This document shows, one piece after another, positions 1 to 13,633 of a stretch of 64,000 nucleotides of DNA; position 1 is the stretch's first letter; every line of letters starts with the position of its first letter. The stretch is from NCBI GenBank assembly GCA_002914845.1, contig JXTC01000589.1:87475-151474 (forward strand), given 5' to 3'. The translations under genes and the position numbers were made by a program. Origin of the DNA: Trema orientale. Taxonomy: Eukaryota; Streptophyta; Magnoliopsida; Rosales; Cannabaceae. The notes beneath the pieces were generated by a model. It ran no database searches, was not told the origin of the DNA, and worked only from the letters and a program-made list of their open reading frames with translations.

Positions 1-735
1 TTATGTTAGATCACGATCCGAAATGTTTTGTAAAATGAAAAATTTTAAACGACCAATTCCGCTGCGTTTCTTGATTTTACAAAACTATGGTGTTCCTGAA
101 AATGATTTTATGAAAATATTTTTCGGAAATTTATTCCAATAAACACTAGCAGTAATAATAACGTAAGTGTTATCACAATGCTGACACTACGTATCGAAGT
201 CTCGATAAGCGGTGGCAATAAAGGACGACACTTCCTATGGTATCCCTGTACGTAGGTGGTTGCAAGGATAACTAGTTTACAGATCGACAATAATATAATA
301 ATGTGATAATAATAAAGGAATCTAGTTGACGGAGGCGAATAAACCGACCATAATGTTAATTAGAAAATAGCAGAAGAAATACAGTGCGGAAAAAATAAGT
401 AGTTAGAAACTTACGAAGGCGATACCGTCCATATACCAGTTTTAGTTAATTAGAGGGATTAGAATTACAAGGCCGTAAGTCCAGCCATATTATCAGAAAT
501 AATAATGAATAACTGAAATTGAAAGTGCTGAAATTTAAATAAAGCGATGTGACCGGTTGCGAGTGAAAACAGCACAGATCACTAAATAAATGTGCATATT
601 AATTAAAAGGGGAGCAAAATAATTGATCGCACTCAAGGCAGTAATACAGATTACTTTATGGGGAAGGAGAAACGTAGTAATTGATAATACTTAGAGCAGC
701 AATACGAATTATATGCCAAGGTAGAGATACAAGAC

Positions 736-773
<38 letters not shown>

Positions 774-2300
774 AAGCACAAAACCTCGAACTTGTGCTAC
801 AGGTCAAGCACGAGATTGTGGAGAGTAGCTCGGTACCCAAAGAGTACTAAAGTACACAAGTCAGAAACTACATGCAAAGAAAACTTATTGTACAAGTTAG
901 TAGAAAAAGTGATGTAAAAATAACAGTATAATAAAAGATGGTATAAAACTAATTAGTGGATAGAAAATGATATAAAGTGACTATTGGGCCTAGGAATACA
1001 AAAAGATAGAAGTGGGCCTACGAATGGATATATGCAAAATTATTTAGGCCTATATGAATATTTATAAATATGCCAAAACTAAAAATCTATTAATTAAATT
1101 CTACACATGCATGAATATGTATGAACAATTGATGAAAGAGATGCATGAACATATGGATTTATGCAGGAGAATGAGATAAAAGTAGACAAGAATTGGCCAC
1201 GGGTTAGACAAAGGAAATAAGATAGTGATGTAACATAAGGACTAATTAAAGAGATGCATGCACAATAAAGACTTGATGAACAAGTCTTAAGCAACACGTG
1301 ATGGAGATAAGAGTGAAGCTAGCCCCAGGTTTGAAAAAGAAAGATGATGGTGGTGGATTATTGAAGATATATGGAAGTGGTAATCAAATTGGTGTTATAT
1401 GAGGATGAAAGAATAAAGACATCAAAATTGAGGTCATGGCTTGGAGAGAAATAAGTGGTGATGATGAGGATTAGTGGGGGATGTTCACATGAGCTAGGGA
1501 CAAGAGCTAAACTAAGCAACGAAACAAAGAAATTTTAAGCTTCGTCTAAAAGGAAGATACGAGAGAAAAGAAGCTAGAGAATTGATATATATTGAAATGA
1601 AGACATAGAATTGCTTAAAAAAAAAAATCTATTACAAATGGAGGGGATTATGCCTTATTTATAGGCAAAATTTGCCTTGCAAGACAAGATTTTAGGCCCT
1701 AAGTATATGAGGTGTCAAAATTTCATTGGCCAAGTTTACTTAATGTATAAGAACTTGTCTTGCAAGTTCTTAGTTTATAAGAGCTTAAGCTACAAGTACT
1801 TCTCTTGTAAGTACTTAGTGTATAGGATTTTAGGTTACAAGCTAGATGAGGTGTCAAACAAGAATTTGTTGTACAAGTTCTTCTATCACAAGTAGTTTAG
1901 CTTAAGGTTTAAGCTAAAGAATATTTTAGAACATTCTAGGAATGTAGGGCAGCTTGTACACGTAGAGGACCCCTTCAAAATGGCGTGTAGTTTGGGCTTG
2001 AGTGACATGTAGTTTGCATCCAAGTGACATGTAGTTCAAGCTTAGTTGAGAGAGCTCCAAACAACATGTAGTCCAAGTCTAAAGAATGTGTCGTTTTCTT
2101 GAGTCAATGTCGTTTCTTCCATGCTACATGTAGTTTACGTGAGTCAACTTAAATCTTAGTAATTTTGTGCTTAACTAGCACTAATCTATGTCTTAAGATT
2201 AATCTAAAAAATTAGAAAAACCCCAAAACAACTATAAACAAATTTGCTAGACAAAATTAAATTTATGCATCAGCCCCATCAGTTAGTCTGATACAGATTT
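1..2300. other. AT-rich non-coding region, probably retrotransposon-derived
   Basis: No supported gene; the short open frames here lack codon structure and family motifs. A (TA)n tract lies at about 738-767. Two stretches carry degenerate short repeats: about 1690-1890 (variants of 'tacaagtact' and 'ttcttagtttataag') and about 1985-2145 (several copies of a 'gacatgtagttt' motif spaced 20-50 bases apart). The first bases contain 'cacgatccgaaat', which resembles the ends of some gypsy LTRs. I read the stretch as decayed LTR-type sequence, but I found no matching second LTR, primer-binding site or target-site duplication. Confidence 0.35.
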
Positions 2301-3780
2301 ATGTATATAAAAAAACTTATGCAAGAATAAATAAGCAACTGTTATCATTATTATATATCAATAATGTTGTTAACTAGCTTGGGCATTTTCCTTTCGAAAC
2401 TTATCATGAATTCCTTGGATCTACTTTGTAAGTTTTTCTTTTTTTTTTTTTAAAAAAAAATAATGAATTTATGATCATGTTCCAGCTGCCAATTGACAAT
2501 TTAAATGTCAATGCTATGCCTACTTGAGTACTTGATGGGGCATTCTAGAGTAGCTACTAGCCTACTACACTGCACACTCTCTCTTAATGATCAGTTACAA
2601 TTGGATCGAAAAATTCATTGGTGGATGGAGTGTGGGGAACATTACTTTAATTAAGTAGGAAGAAAAGGAAGAAGAAGCCATGACCATTTATCACATCACA
2701 ATCAATAACGGACATCCCAAAGTTGCATGAATGCATATATGATATTCATCAATATGCATCACTTGTGAATTATTTTGGTGATAAATAATTTTGTACATGT
2801 CAACTTAGAGAAATTATGTAGGCATGTGGTATAAAAGAGGTATATGATTCGTTAGATTATTTTGCTGTGGTGTATAATAGAGACTTAGTATAATAAGTAT
2901 TTTTTTATTCACTATCCGTCAGTATATTAATTATGACAATCTAACAGTTATAATTAATTATATTAGAATAAGTTCCGGTGTAAATTAAATCATACAACTT
3001 ATAATTATAATCCGTCAAAAATTGATGTAGTTACTAATAATAAATAAAAAAAATAGCTATTTGTACTAACTCAGATATAATATCATTTATATATAAATAT
3101 AATCTCCTAATTCTGGTTCTTCAATTGCATTCGTGTACTCTAATGCGGTGGAAACCAGTACTTGTCAGTCAGGTTGGCTGTATCCATATATGTTTAATAG
3201 CCAGCAGCAGCTGGCCATTTGGAAGCTTTTTTTAATTTGCGGACTATTCCAAGAAAAGCTCTTAGAATTGTCCACACGATCACGTGGTATTTAAGGTTGC
3301 CTAATTGGATAAAATTAATAATGCTGGTACTGCGGGAGGGCCGATGTTCGAGTTTTGCTAGCTAGGATTTGTGCCACGTAGTGCTTTAATTATTTGGGAG
3401 TTATTTGATCGGGTTGCGAGGCTGAAATTGATGAGTTTGTATGATGGCTCATATTGCATGATGGAAAAATATCTAGTTGGAAAGCCAAAGCTTCTTGATC
3501 TATTAGAAATGCTTGATTTGTTATTTTTTGTTAGAGAAATTGTAATATCTTTTATGGAAAATTGAAAAGATACAAGCATAGAACATGTAACAACGAAATT
3601 AAACACATATACATTCAACTTTGGTGGTAGTTACACGTGTTTAATTGGTAAAGATGTTTCGAGGGCAGGAATACTGACTGCCTACTAAATACTGCAATGC
3701 CTAATATATATCTCACGTATGATCCTATAGTATGTACAATATTTAACAGTTCACAATAACTATGCATTAAGGAATTAATT
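2301..3780. other. Intergenic region, no gene seen
   Basis: AT-rich sequence with a poly-T/poly-A stretch near 2440-2460. Short open frames occur on both strands around 3358-3618, but they overlap each other in antisense and show no recognisable domain. Nothing else supportable is visible. Confidence 0.4.
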
Positions 3781-3799
3781 AATTCATGCTTTAAAATCT

Positions 3800-5480
3800 C
3801 ACTTGGTATTATCCTGGGATTTACTGTAACATGGGCAGTACACTGCTATTTTACCCCATAATCACAATATAATAATAAGTATAAAAATCCACACAGTCTA
3901 ATCCGAGTCTAATCCAACACGTTTCAGCAATTTATCAAATCATCATAAAATTACGATTTTTCATAAATAAATTTTTATGCAACTAAAATCCAATATAGAT
4001 ATAAAAACAAGTAATTGAACCCCTATCTCAATATGATAGCTATATCAAGCTAAAGACGTTTGAGGAAACTCCCGTTGGTCATTTGGGTGTTCAAATAGCC
4101 GTTTCGGGATCTCGGTAAGTCCACTTGAGAAAATGACTTTTCCACTTGAGCCTTATTTAGAGAAATAGATATCATCACTGAATTTAGAGTACCCAAAAAT
4201 GATAGGTTAGACATATACTTTGTCACAAGTGAGTTCTAATGCGAGACCCACCCCGTGACACGCGAATCGATACTATTCACGGGTCTCAGAATTTGTGCCA
4301 TTTTGAAACATAGTGATATTATATATTAAAATTCGTTTCTCGACCTCACTAAATCTAAATTTAAAATCAGAATTCAATTTCGAGATCCCGAGCCTTAAAC
4401 GGGCTTAAAATCCGAGAATTACAAAAATATCTCCTTTTGGAATTAATTTGAAAAATGTCCACTTTTTTCAAAGTATTTAGAAAAATATTATTCTTGCTGA
4501 TTATTTACAAAAATATCACTTTTCTAAAATATTTCAAAAATTATCATTACCACAAAATTATTTAGGAAAATATCACGTTTGAAAATATTTGAAAAAGTGT
4601 CAAATTCACTCATTATTCATAAAAAATATCATTTTTGTAATAATAATTCGGAAAGTAGCAGTTTTCTAATCTTAGTCCAAGGCTCAAATCTGAATAGCAA
4701 CAGACTCTAGTCCAACACTATTCAATTTTGCAGAAATATCACTTGTCGTTCTAAATTAGAAAAATACCATATTTTTCAATTCAAAAATTAACATGTTTCT
4801 AGATATCATTTTAACTTCTACTAACAGTAATTATTGATAATTTTTAACCATCTTTCACTTCATATATTTATCTTAGGTAAATAAATTACTTAACTAAAAT
4901 AATTACATAAATATCACTTTTTACAAGTTGATAAAAACGGTAAAAGTGGTAAAATTTTTTACCGGAGGTGAATTTGGACATGCAACTACTTGGAGGAGGT
5001 CGGCAATGACAAGACGAATCCAACGGTATCAGAGGTGAGTCAAACGGAGGTTCAACGGAGCTCCGGTGCTCAAAAAACCTCATGGTAGCCGGAAACTTCA
5101 AGGTGGTCGATCTTCATTTTTCGGCGATGAAATCCGGCGGGATTTGGTGGCGTGGCTTCGTCAGAAGGAGGCGGTCATGGCGGGTCAGCGCGTCAGCTGG
5201 TCGGTGGCAGCATGCGGCAGTGGTGGAGCTCGGCAGTTCCGGCGTTTTTCTTTCTCTCTTAGGGACTTTGGTGGAGAAGAAGAGAGAAAAATGGGGGCCT
5301 TTTATGTAATTATGGGTTACTGTAGCGCCCAATTAAGAATTTTCAGATATTTTTAATATTTTATTCCGAAAATCAAAATTACAACAATGCCATTGGGTTA
5401 AAAAAGTCTCTTTTGCCCCTTGCTTTAACTGGATTTACAGTAATGCATTAGTAATACGCTTCTATCCTGACGGGATTAGT
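3800..5480. repeat. LTR-like repeat related to the sequence at about 21.8-22.3 kb
   Basis: About 3,900-4,350 resembles 21,830-22,260 in the same order: a 'gattgaacccct'-like run, 'aggttagacatata', an 'actattcacg' block, then 'aatttgtgc' and 'gatatt..ata'. The 21-22 kb copy adjoins a primer-binding site and gypsy gag remnants, so this is probably a decayed gypsy-type LTR. The GC-rich stretch 5,030-5,310 opens overlapping frames on both strands that look non-coding. The termini are undefined. Confidence 0.4.
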
Positions 5481-7800
5481 TTATTGTATCGACAAAAGTA
5501 TCATTTTTTGTATAGTAAAAGGTAGGAGTTGCAATTCGTGTTATATTGAGATATATGTATAATTAGTAACTACTAAACTCGAACAACACATTTATTATCC
5601 ATATCATAATTAGTTGTGAACCCATACACGAGATATGCTAAAAGATGTGGGATAAACATGTGCTATTTAGTTCAATTTGATATAACCTAATAACTTATTA
5701 AATTTAATACGTTAACCAATTTTACATTTCTAATATAATCTTATAATCTATTAACTTATTTAACACATCTAATATAATTACCATAGTACCAATCAATCAC
5801 AGTTAATCAAATAAATATAATACACAAAATATAAAATTTGAAATTAAAATAAAAATTTTATATTTCATACATAAAACATAATAATAAGGAAGTCTTAAGT
5901 CTCAATATACACAACATAATACAAAGTTTTAAATACAAATTAAATCTTGTTAACATGTCAATTTTGCGTTTAGCAAATTAATTTATTTTGATATGTTATT
6001 TTATCATATTTAATTGGTTTGAATATGTTCTGGCCTGTACTTGTTTAGGATAAACTCAGGTGATAAATCAAACAATATAGAATAAATTTGGTAATCATAT
6101 AAAATTAATCTTTCATTTATAATATTATTTTCCATGTTTTTAATAGACACTTATAATAGAGCCTTTCAAAATAAGGTCTCATATGAGATGACTAGAAATT
6201 CCAATCAGATTGTGGTTAGCTTCCCGCTGAAATTCCCATACTCATTTGACTACTTCGGACACGTAGAAGAATTAAGTTAAAATTGTAAAATTCAATCCCA
6301 ACAAAGCTCTACTAATTGCAAGAGAGACTATGTATCACGCCACATTTGTTTTGACGGAATATGGCCGGAATAGAATTATGATTCCTGTACAAGGCTCACT
6401 ATATTTTAGCTTCGGATTCTCGACAATCAATAATAATGATTTTCTTTAAAAAAAAATAAAAAAAAAAAAAAACTTTCGTCATTTGATGAAATTGCTATTC
6501 CTTTCCGCAATAGCTAAAAAATAATGATTTCATTCTTTTCTTTTTTATCCCTAAAATAGGATAACTAAAATATGGACATTCAAGTGAATACAATGTTAAT
6601 TCATTCAATTCCACCAATTTAATCAAATAATAGACCACTATTCATATTTTATTTTAATTTTATTTATTATTATTCTCATTATATATTATCGTAATTTCAT
6701 TCTACAAATCAAATTTCATCTCAGGTTGTAACGGTGGAATGAGAGTGCCGCTTAAGGAATCTTTAAGGAAGCTGCTTCATCTTGTAAAGACCATTGTTAT
6801 CAATGATGTCATTTCTCTTATCTATATTTTTGTTAGTGGTTCGTCACTGCATCTCCTGATGAAGTAGAATGGTGCACTTTACTATCTAGCCATGTTACTG
6901 TCTTATTTCGAAGTGAGAATATAGATTGAATTAAGCCCTTGTTTTATTTCTGCTTCTATAACACTACTTTTTTAAGTGAAAAATAAAATCTCATTATTCA
7001 GCAGAAACATATTTGACTCAATTGGAAGAGAATTAGATTCTTCCAACAAAATAAATTCATCATCTTCCACTCGACCTAGAATGCAGCTAAACCATGAGAA
7101 GCTATAAAGCTTCACGAAACACATTGTTGGCCTTGGAAACTGGCTTGGAAACTAGATACATCTTGTTGTAGTTTCCAAACGCCAAATGGTGTACGATGTA
7201 ACACTTGATATTGGTCAATCAATACCAATTCTTACTTCATGAAAAGAAATTGATCAATCAGTCAGCATTTTATAGTTAATTGCTGGATACAGAATAATTC
7301 AATAGCTACGCACAAATCAACAAGGAAATTGGTTGCCCCAAAACTTGGCCTCCCTCAAAGAAAAACAAAAAAAAAAACCCAAAATCCCCAAAAGAAGCCG
7401 GGCAACAAAAGAAAAAAAAAATAAAAAAAAAAAACCAAAAAAATGAAAAAAAAAAAAGTAATAATAAAAAGCAAAGAAAGATACAAATTAAGATCAAGAC
7501 GCACAAATAAATGTGTATATACAGTGACAATATTATGATCTTTAAATTTATGATCAAATAAGATTTGTTGTCTTACTTAAAAGAAAAAAAACAAAGGATT
7601 TATTAAGATTTATTGTCCGCTGCCTAAATAATGTTGCGTACGTACGTGTATAAAGAACTCACATGATCCAACAGTGACTTGTAACCGTATTAAAATATCC
7701 AACTAAATGTCTTCCCCACAAAAAAGAAATGCCATTAAATACTCCTCATTAATCCTCTGTTTTTCACTATCAAATCTTCACCAAATAAATCTGCACTTTA
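5481..7800. other. Intergenic region, no gene seen
   Basis: AT-rich non-coding sequence. The oligo-A runs at 7,360-7,460 create a spurious phenylalanine-rich frame on the minus strand. No RNA gene or mobile-element terminus was recognised. Confidence 0.4.
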
Positions 7801-7807
7801 AGCTTCG

Positions 7808-7811
<4 letters not shown>

Positions 7812-7841
<30 letters not shown>
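7812..7841 (+). repeat. (CT)15 microsatellite upstream of GDSL gene 1
   Basis: Uninterrupted CT dinucleotides about 100 bases before the start codon at 7944, followed at 7845-7860 by a TATA-like run. Pyrimidine-rich tracts in this position are common in plant promoters and 5' leaders; a role here is inference. Confidence 0.7.
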
Positions 7842-7843
<2 letters not shown>

Positions 7844-7943
7844 GTTTATATATATATAGTATATATCTTTATATATAATCTACACACATTGTTAATTATA
7901 ACATATACTACAGATAGAGTTATATTAGCAATCATAATATATA

Positions 7944-10900
7944 ATGGAACATGTTCACGTTCCAAAACGTTTCTTACTGATTGGAATAGTACTAATATTG
8001 CAGCACTACCACGACTACTACTGCACGGCGGCGAAAGTTCCGGCCGTCATAGTGTTTGGAGACTCGTCGGTTGATTCGGGGAATAATAACCAAATTCTGA
8101 CAATTCTCAAGAGTAACTTTCATCCCTACGGCCGCGATTTCTTGGGCGGCCGCGCCACGGGGCGGTTCTCCAACGGCCGAATCCCACCAGACTTCATATC
8201 GGAGGGTTTCGGACTGAAACCCGCTGTTCCTGCTTACTTGGATCCAATGTATAACATTTCCGACTTTGCTACCGGCGTTTGCTTTGCTTCTGCTGGAACT
8301 GGTTACGACAATGCAACCTCTGATGTACTAGTAAGTACTCTTGTCATGATAGATATATACACACACATACATATATATATATATGTATACACAAATATTT
8401 GTGAATTATAGCCATTCTGATTTAGTTTGGAGGTACGTGCAAGGTTAATATAAACATGAATAACGTGTTTAATCAATTAAAATTTAAATGTACATACCTA
8501 TATATGTAGCATAAGATTTGATCGGAGCGTTACTTATTAATCGATTATTTGTACACTAGATATGTCATTTAGGACGGCCTTAAGTACGCGCATGTATGAG
8601 TTCCTAATTTTCGTGACAAAATTAATTAGTTTCATTAAAATCACACCGCTCAATTAATTAATTATTATGGTTGTTTTCAAAAGCACAATTTTTATTTTGG
8701 AGTAAAATTCGAAGACATTATTTTGTCTACATTTTTAAAAATAACTTTACGGGAGGAAACTGCACACCACTATAAATTTCGTTGCTGAATGACTTTTCTA
8801 ACCTACCAAATTTTTTTAAATATAATTGCGTTAATATATTAATTTGTGATCTATCACATGCCAGAATGTGATACCACTTTGGAAAGAAGTAGAGTACTAC
8901 AAGGAGTACCAAAAGAAGTTGAAGGCCTATCTAGGCCGTCAGAGGGCAAGAACAATTTTGAGGGAGGCACTGTATTTAGTAAGCTTAGGAACCAACGATT
9001 TTCTCGAGAACTACTACATCTTTCTCCGCCGGCGGTTTAAATATACCGTCATCGAGTACCAGGACTTCCTAGTTGGGATTGCTACAAATTTTTTGAGGGA
9101 ACTGTATAGCCTTGGAGCTAGGAAAATATCCCTAACTGGGCTCCCTCCAATGGGGTGTTTGCCCTTGGAAAGAACCACAAATATTTTTGGTAATAATGAG
9201 TGTGAGGAGAAATATAACAAGGTGGCTCTGGAATTCAACGGCAAGTTAAAGAGTACGGCGGCAAAGCTGAATGAAGAGCTCCCTGGCTTTAGAATTGTGT
9301 TCACTGAAAGTGTATATGATCTCCTATATAGCATCATTAAGAAGCCCGTTTCATATGGTACGTATAACAATAATAGTTAAATATATATATATATAATCAT
9401 TATCCAGTAAGTATTTTTTTAACCTATCTATAAGTAACCTTTTTTTAGTTGTTAGATATTTATTTAATGATTAAAATGATTTAAGTAGTTGGAAAAGAAA
9501 ATAATAACAATAATGACATTATTTAATGATCTTTCTCTTTTATTTTTTATACCATGAAAAAATGTGCATGGTGAAATAATACTTACAGATAGGTAAAAAA
9601 AAAAAAAAATCTACTGGATTGGTCTTCATATATAATATGCATGATGCTTGTGTTTTACATTGTTCTTTTTGATAATTTGTACTAATTATTAGTTTGGGTT
9701 TAGTGAATAATTAATATTGCATCAAGAGAAAATCAATTGCCCTTGATTATTAGTACTGGAGGAAAAGAAAATAGTACTCAAGTTAGAAGGAAATGAAGTT
9801 ATTATAAAGTCACCATGCCAATAATATAAACTGTAAGGTACCAAAGATAATCTTGAACATCGAATACGTAATTTTGACTAGTATTTGTTTATATATGTTG
9901 TGGTAGGTACATATGGGAGGGGGGAGGCGGGGGAGGATTCTATTAATAGAAACACTTTTGAACTTCACATTTGCATCCATACACGCAGTTTGATTATGAT
10001 ATAATGATAGGATTTAGCCTCCATCTATACATCATCATTTCAACGTAGATTTAGATCACATTTTGAGTACTTTGAGTACTTGACAACCATTTTGAAGAAA
10101 AATCCAAAAAAAAAAAAAAAGTTTTGAGAAAAGTACGAATATGTAACACTTGTCCTTTCCCTTGTTTCAATCCCGCAATCTGGCCGTAGTCCACTGGTGG
10201 ATTCTATTTTTCCTGGTCTCTCCCTTCCTCTAGCTTCAACTTTCCCACCAACCAAACAACAAATATCGTTCCCTTTGAACACAAAGAGTACAATATTTAT
10301 GATCATAAAAACTCCAATACATGATATGTGAAAGCAGGCATCAAACACTGGCAGTACCATACACTGCATTAAAAAAGTCGGTGGGAGGTAGCTACAAATT
10401 TAACTCCATCCATATATATAGTGTTTAAGTCGTAGAACAACCATGTGGGTAAATATCCACATATGTACCTCTCTGGGCGTATGGACTATGTTATTCTTGT
10501 AAGTACTTCGTACCTACAATAATTAATTATTTAGTCCTGATTCTCTTATCACCGTTTTTTCCGTTTAATTTCTCTATCGCATTGTCATTAATCTACCTAG
10601 CTAAGATTTAATGAACTGTACTTGTACTCAAAAGCGTAGCTCATGATGGTACTGTTGGATTTTGTTTCAATTACTTGTATACATTTTATATAAACAGAAT
10701 TTTTTTTAAAATAATTTTAACTAAACAGATTAGTTACATAAATTGGTTTCTTGAAAAGTAGAAACTAAGTTAAAACAGATGAGTTGCATTAATTGTTTTC
10801 TTGACAAGTAGAAGCATCAACTCCAAAAGAAGTCTCAAATGAGACTTCATAGAGTAATATATATAAATAGTGACAAACTATCAAAAACAAATAACATGAC

Positions 10901-11319
10901 CAATGAGACATTAAATTATTTTCTAAGTACTTTTTAATGTATCATGTCTTTCTTTATTTCACTCATTAACTTTCACCTAAAAAGCCAGATGTCATGTTAG
11001 TATATTATTCGTTCTACACAAATTGTCTGATACTTAGCATTTTTCTATATATTAGAAAATGGATTGTTTTTTACTTTTTTCTTTTTTCGGAACTTGTAAT
11101 ATTATTTTGATAAAATTGGCAGGATTTGAGGTTGCGGGAGTGGCATGTTGTTCGACGGGGACATTTGAGATGAGTTACCTATGCAGCGAGGCAAATCCAT
11201 TGACGTGCAGTGATGCAAATAAGTACGTGTTTTGGGACGCTTTCCATCCTTCTGAGAAAACTAATCATATTATCTCCACTCACTTAATTCCTCTTCTTAA
11301 AGACAAGTTTCGTAATTGA
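7944..11319 (+). CDS. GDSL esterase/lipase (gene 1 of a tandem pair)
   Basis: Secreted SGNH-fold serine esterase/lipase acting on ester or lipid substrates; the physiological substrate is unknown. Three exons: 7944-8330, 8865-9357 and 11123-11319, each with GT-AG borders and phases that join cleanly, giving 358 residues, normal for the family. The N-terminus has a short hydrophobic signal-like stretch (about residues 10-20). Block I (FGDSSVD) carries the nucleophile Ser41. The block II glycine region (FASAGTG) closes exon 1. Block III (GTND) holds Asn173, and block V (DAFH) supplies Asp332 and His335, so the catalytic set is complete. The start is the first in-frame ATG. From memory the closest Arabidopsis relative is the At2g04570 type. 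A paralogue with identical exon phases starts at 25694. Intron 2 contains a MITE at about 9394-9628. Confidence 0.9.
9394..9628. mobile_element. MITE of the (TA)n-flanked family, copy 1 (intron of GDSL gene 1)
   Basis: The ends are inverted repeats: the left reads 'tatccagtaagtattttttt' then 'aacctatctataagta', and the right complement reads 'ccaatccagtagattttttt' then 'acctatctgtaagta'. Simple TA-rich tracts abut both sides. Related copies lie at about 24,920, 48,776 and 48,999. It has no coding capacity. Exact ends are uncertain because of the flanking TA repeats. Confidence 0.75.
10829..10848. repeat. Perfect 20-base palindrome
   Basis: GAAGTCTCA-AA-TGAGACTTC: a nine-base stem around an AA centre inside intron 2 of GDSL gene 1. 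No function is inferred. Confidence 0.6.
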
Positions 11320-12384
11320 ATTTTTTTTTCTTTTTTATTATAAGGGGAAAAAAAAGTATTTTTGTGTTCTAGCTCCAACTATTGTTTTGTAGTACATCAT
11401 GTATATGTGAATTGTCATTGTCTTAGTATTAAATTAGTGCAGCAAATAAAAAGACGTATTTTTGTATTCCCATACTTGAAGAAACATATATGTGAGTTTC
11501 AATTGAGTAATTCTACGCATTTTGACATAATGGCAATGAATAAAAAAAAAGCTTAAAAAATAAAATTAATATATGACTCTTTTTCCCTTCCACTGATAAA
11601 GTGTCATGACCCGAAAAATTATATCATTCAAGAAACTATATAAATATATAGATCAAGAAATGCTAACATATTTTTTGCGTTATTCTCATATTTAAAAAAA
11701 TATTTATCTAAGTTTCAATAGAGTAATACTACATATTTTGACAAATTCCCAGTTTAAAAAACTAGACTGATGTTTCAAGTATTTATTCAAAATAATTAGA
11801 AGTTACAATTATTGTATGACATTTTCTCACATTTTGACAAATTCCCAGTTTAAAAAACTAGACTGATGTTTCAAGTATTTATTCAAAATAATTAGAAGTT
11901 ATAATTATTGTATGACAATTTCTCCCCACTTATTAAGTATCATCTAAAATCACATTATTCAAATTATGAATCTAGAAAAGAAAAAAAAAACACACACATA
12001 TATATAATATATTTCAGTAATATTCTTTTTTCTTTTACTAATAGTGTAACAAAAGGATCATACATAACTGTTTGACATAAGGGTTTGAACACAACGACAT
12101 ATAAAAAGTATATATAACTAATAATTACAATATTGCTTGTCCCAACCACGAAAAGCAACCGATATCGAGTGGGTTAGCGTAATCTAAATCATGTTTAGAA
12201 GCCGAAACTAGATCAACATGTTGTTTCCTAAGGGGAAACCAAAAGAAAAAATACTCTCAAAAAGTAAAAAATAAATAAATAGTCATCATTGGCTTCATTT
12301 TAGTGTGGGTGTTTGGAACAACCATAATACAACATACCACACACCTAAATTTCGTGTATGGAATAATCACCCCCAACTTAATCG
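11320..12384. other. Region 3' of GDSL gene 1 with a 96-base tandem duplication
   Basis: No gene. Two nearly identical 96-base units lie at 11,735-11,830 and 11,831-11,926; weaker relatives of the same unit occur upstream near 11,490-11,530. 'tgtcatgacccgaaa' at about 11,602 resembles an LTR end, but no element could be delimited. Confidence 0.6.
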
Positions 12385-12392
12385 ATCTTATG

Positions 12393-13265
12393 CAAGGATG
12401 AAAATGTTCACGATATTGTCAACATTTCCACAACATTATTTATATTTTGAAGTCTTGACATAAATATAGAGTGAAAGATTTTCTTCCCGGCGTATTTGCA
12501 AAATATCCACAATGTCCACAAATATCCGCGAATATCCAGGATATTTGTGGAAATATCCACATAATATAAAAAATGATCGGAAATTTTTTTCAATTTGTAA
12601 AAAATTTAATCTATGGCCAATTTCTTCTATTTTGTTACAAAATAAAAAATTATTATATTCTTTAATTAAACTTATAAAAGAACTAAAATCTAAATTACAG
12701 GTTGACAATAAAGAGATCAAGAAACACATATGTGACACATTAACAACTACAGAAAAAATTATTCGAGATACGTAGTATATTAGCAAATGTATTGTTTAGA
12801 AGTTTGGAACCTAGCTAATATTTTCCAACCTTCTAAAAACTCTTTTTAACTCTTTCTTGTATTAAAGACACTTGAAAGTTTGATATCTTTGGCAGTTAAT
12901 TATTATGTTTCAATTTATATTATTTTATATATTCTTAGTAGAGAGAATTTAGAATATTGTAAAGCATATACAATGTATAATAATATTGATTCTCTAACAT
13001 AATTATAACGAAGTCATTGAATATTATATAAAGATTAAAAAATTATCATATTCAAGTAAATATGTGTTATTTTTGTCATTAATCTAGTCCAAATCAACTA
13101 ATATTAGATATTTTAATATTTTATAAAGTTTTATCGAAAAAATTAGAGTTGTTTTCAAAGTATCTATTTTTTTCCCAGAATATTTGTCGATATCGATATT
13201 TCCGTTGACATTATCCATAAATCAAAACCTCGACAACTCTGTTGACATCGATATCTTCATCCTTG
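12393..13265. mobile_element. Non-autonomous hAT-type element
   Basis: 873 bases bounded by imperfect terminal inverted repeats that begin CAAGGATGAAAAT on the left and CAAGGATGAAGAT on the right complement, with a shared subterminal TGTCAACA motif. The flanks are an eight-base target-site duplication with one mismatch: atcttatg at 12,385-12,392 and atctcatg at 13,266-13,273. CAAGG-like ends and eight-base duplications are typical of hAT elements. Subterminal regions are rich in 'aatatcc' and 'cgatat' motifs, including a palindrome near 12,530-12,560. Internal open frames show no transposase similarity, so the element would depend on a transposase in trans. Confidence 0.8.
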
Positions 13266-13633
13266 ATCTCATGTCGCTGATCAAAAGACTTTTTCTTTTA
13301 TTTTTCTATTTTTTATAGTTTTATTTTTGGTTAGATCTTAGCTTCTTAAGCAAAATAAATAAATAGAATTAAAGAGCATTTTAAGATCAAAATTTTACTC
13401 TATATCTACTTTTTGGCTTGTCTCGTGTATGGACTGTGCTATATGCTAATTAGTTCGCACTTTGTACTAAGTTTGTTGGTGATGTTTTCATTTACTGCTA
13501 TTTCTTGTTGCTCAGATTGTTGACTGTTAACATTCAGTGTTTACTTTACGTCTTCATTATACGAATATAATTCAAACAATGTTATAATGGCCGGACAAAG
13601 AGTGATCAAAGACCATAAAATATATAGGGTAAT

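Noticed and set aside
5066..5356. Overlapping 72-96 codon frames on both strands
   Set aside because: All come from one GC-rich patch in LTR-like DNA and share no plant protein motif.
7306..7557. 83-codon Phe-rich minus-strand frame
   Set aside because: It results from oligo-A runs and has no gene-like composition.
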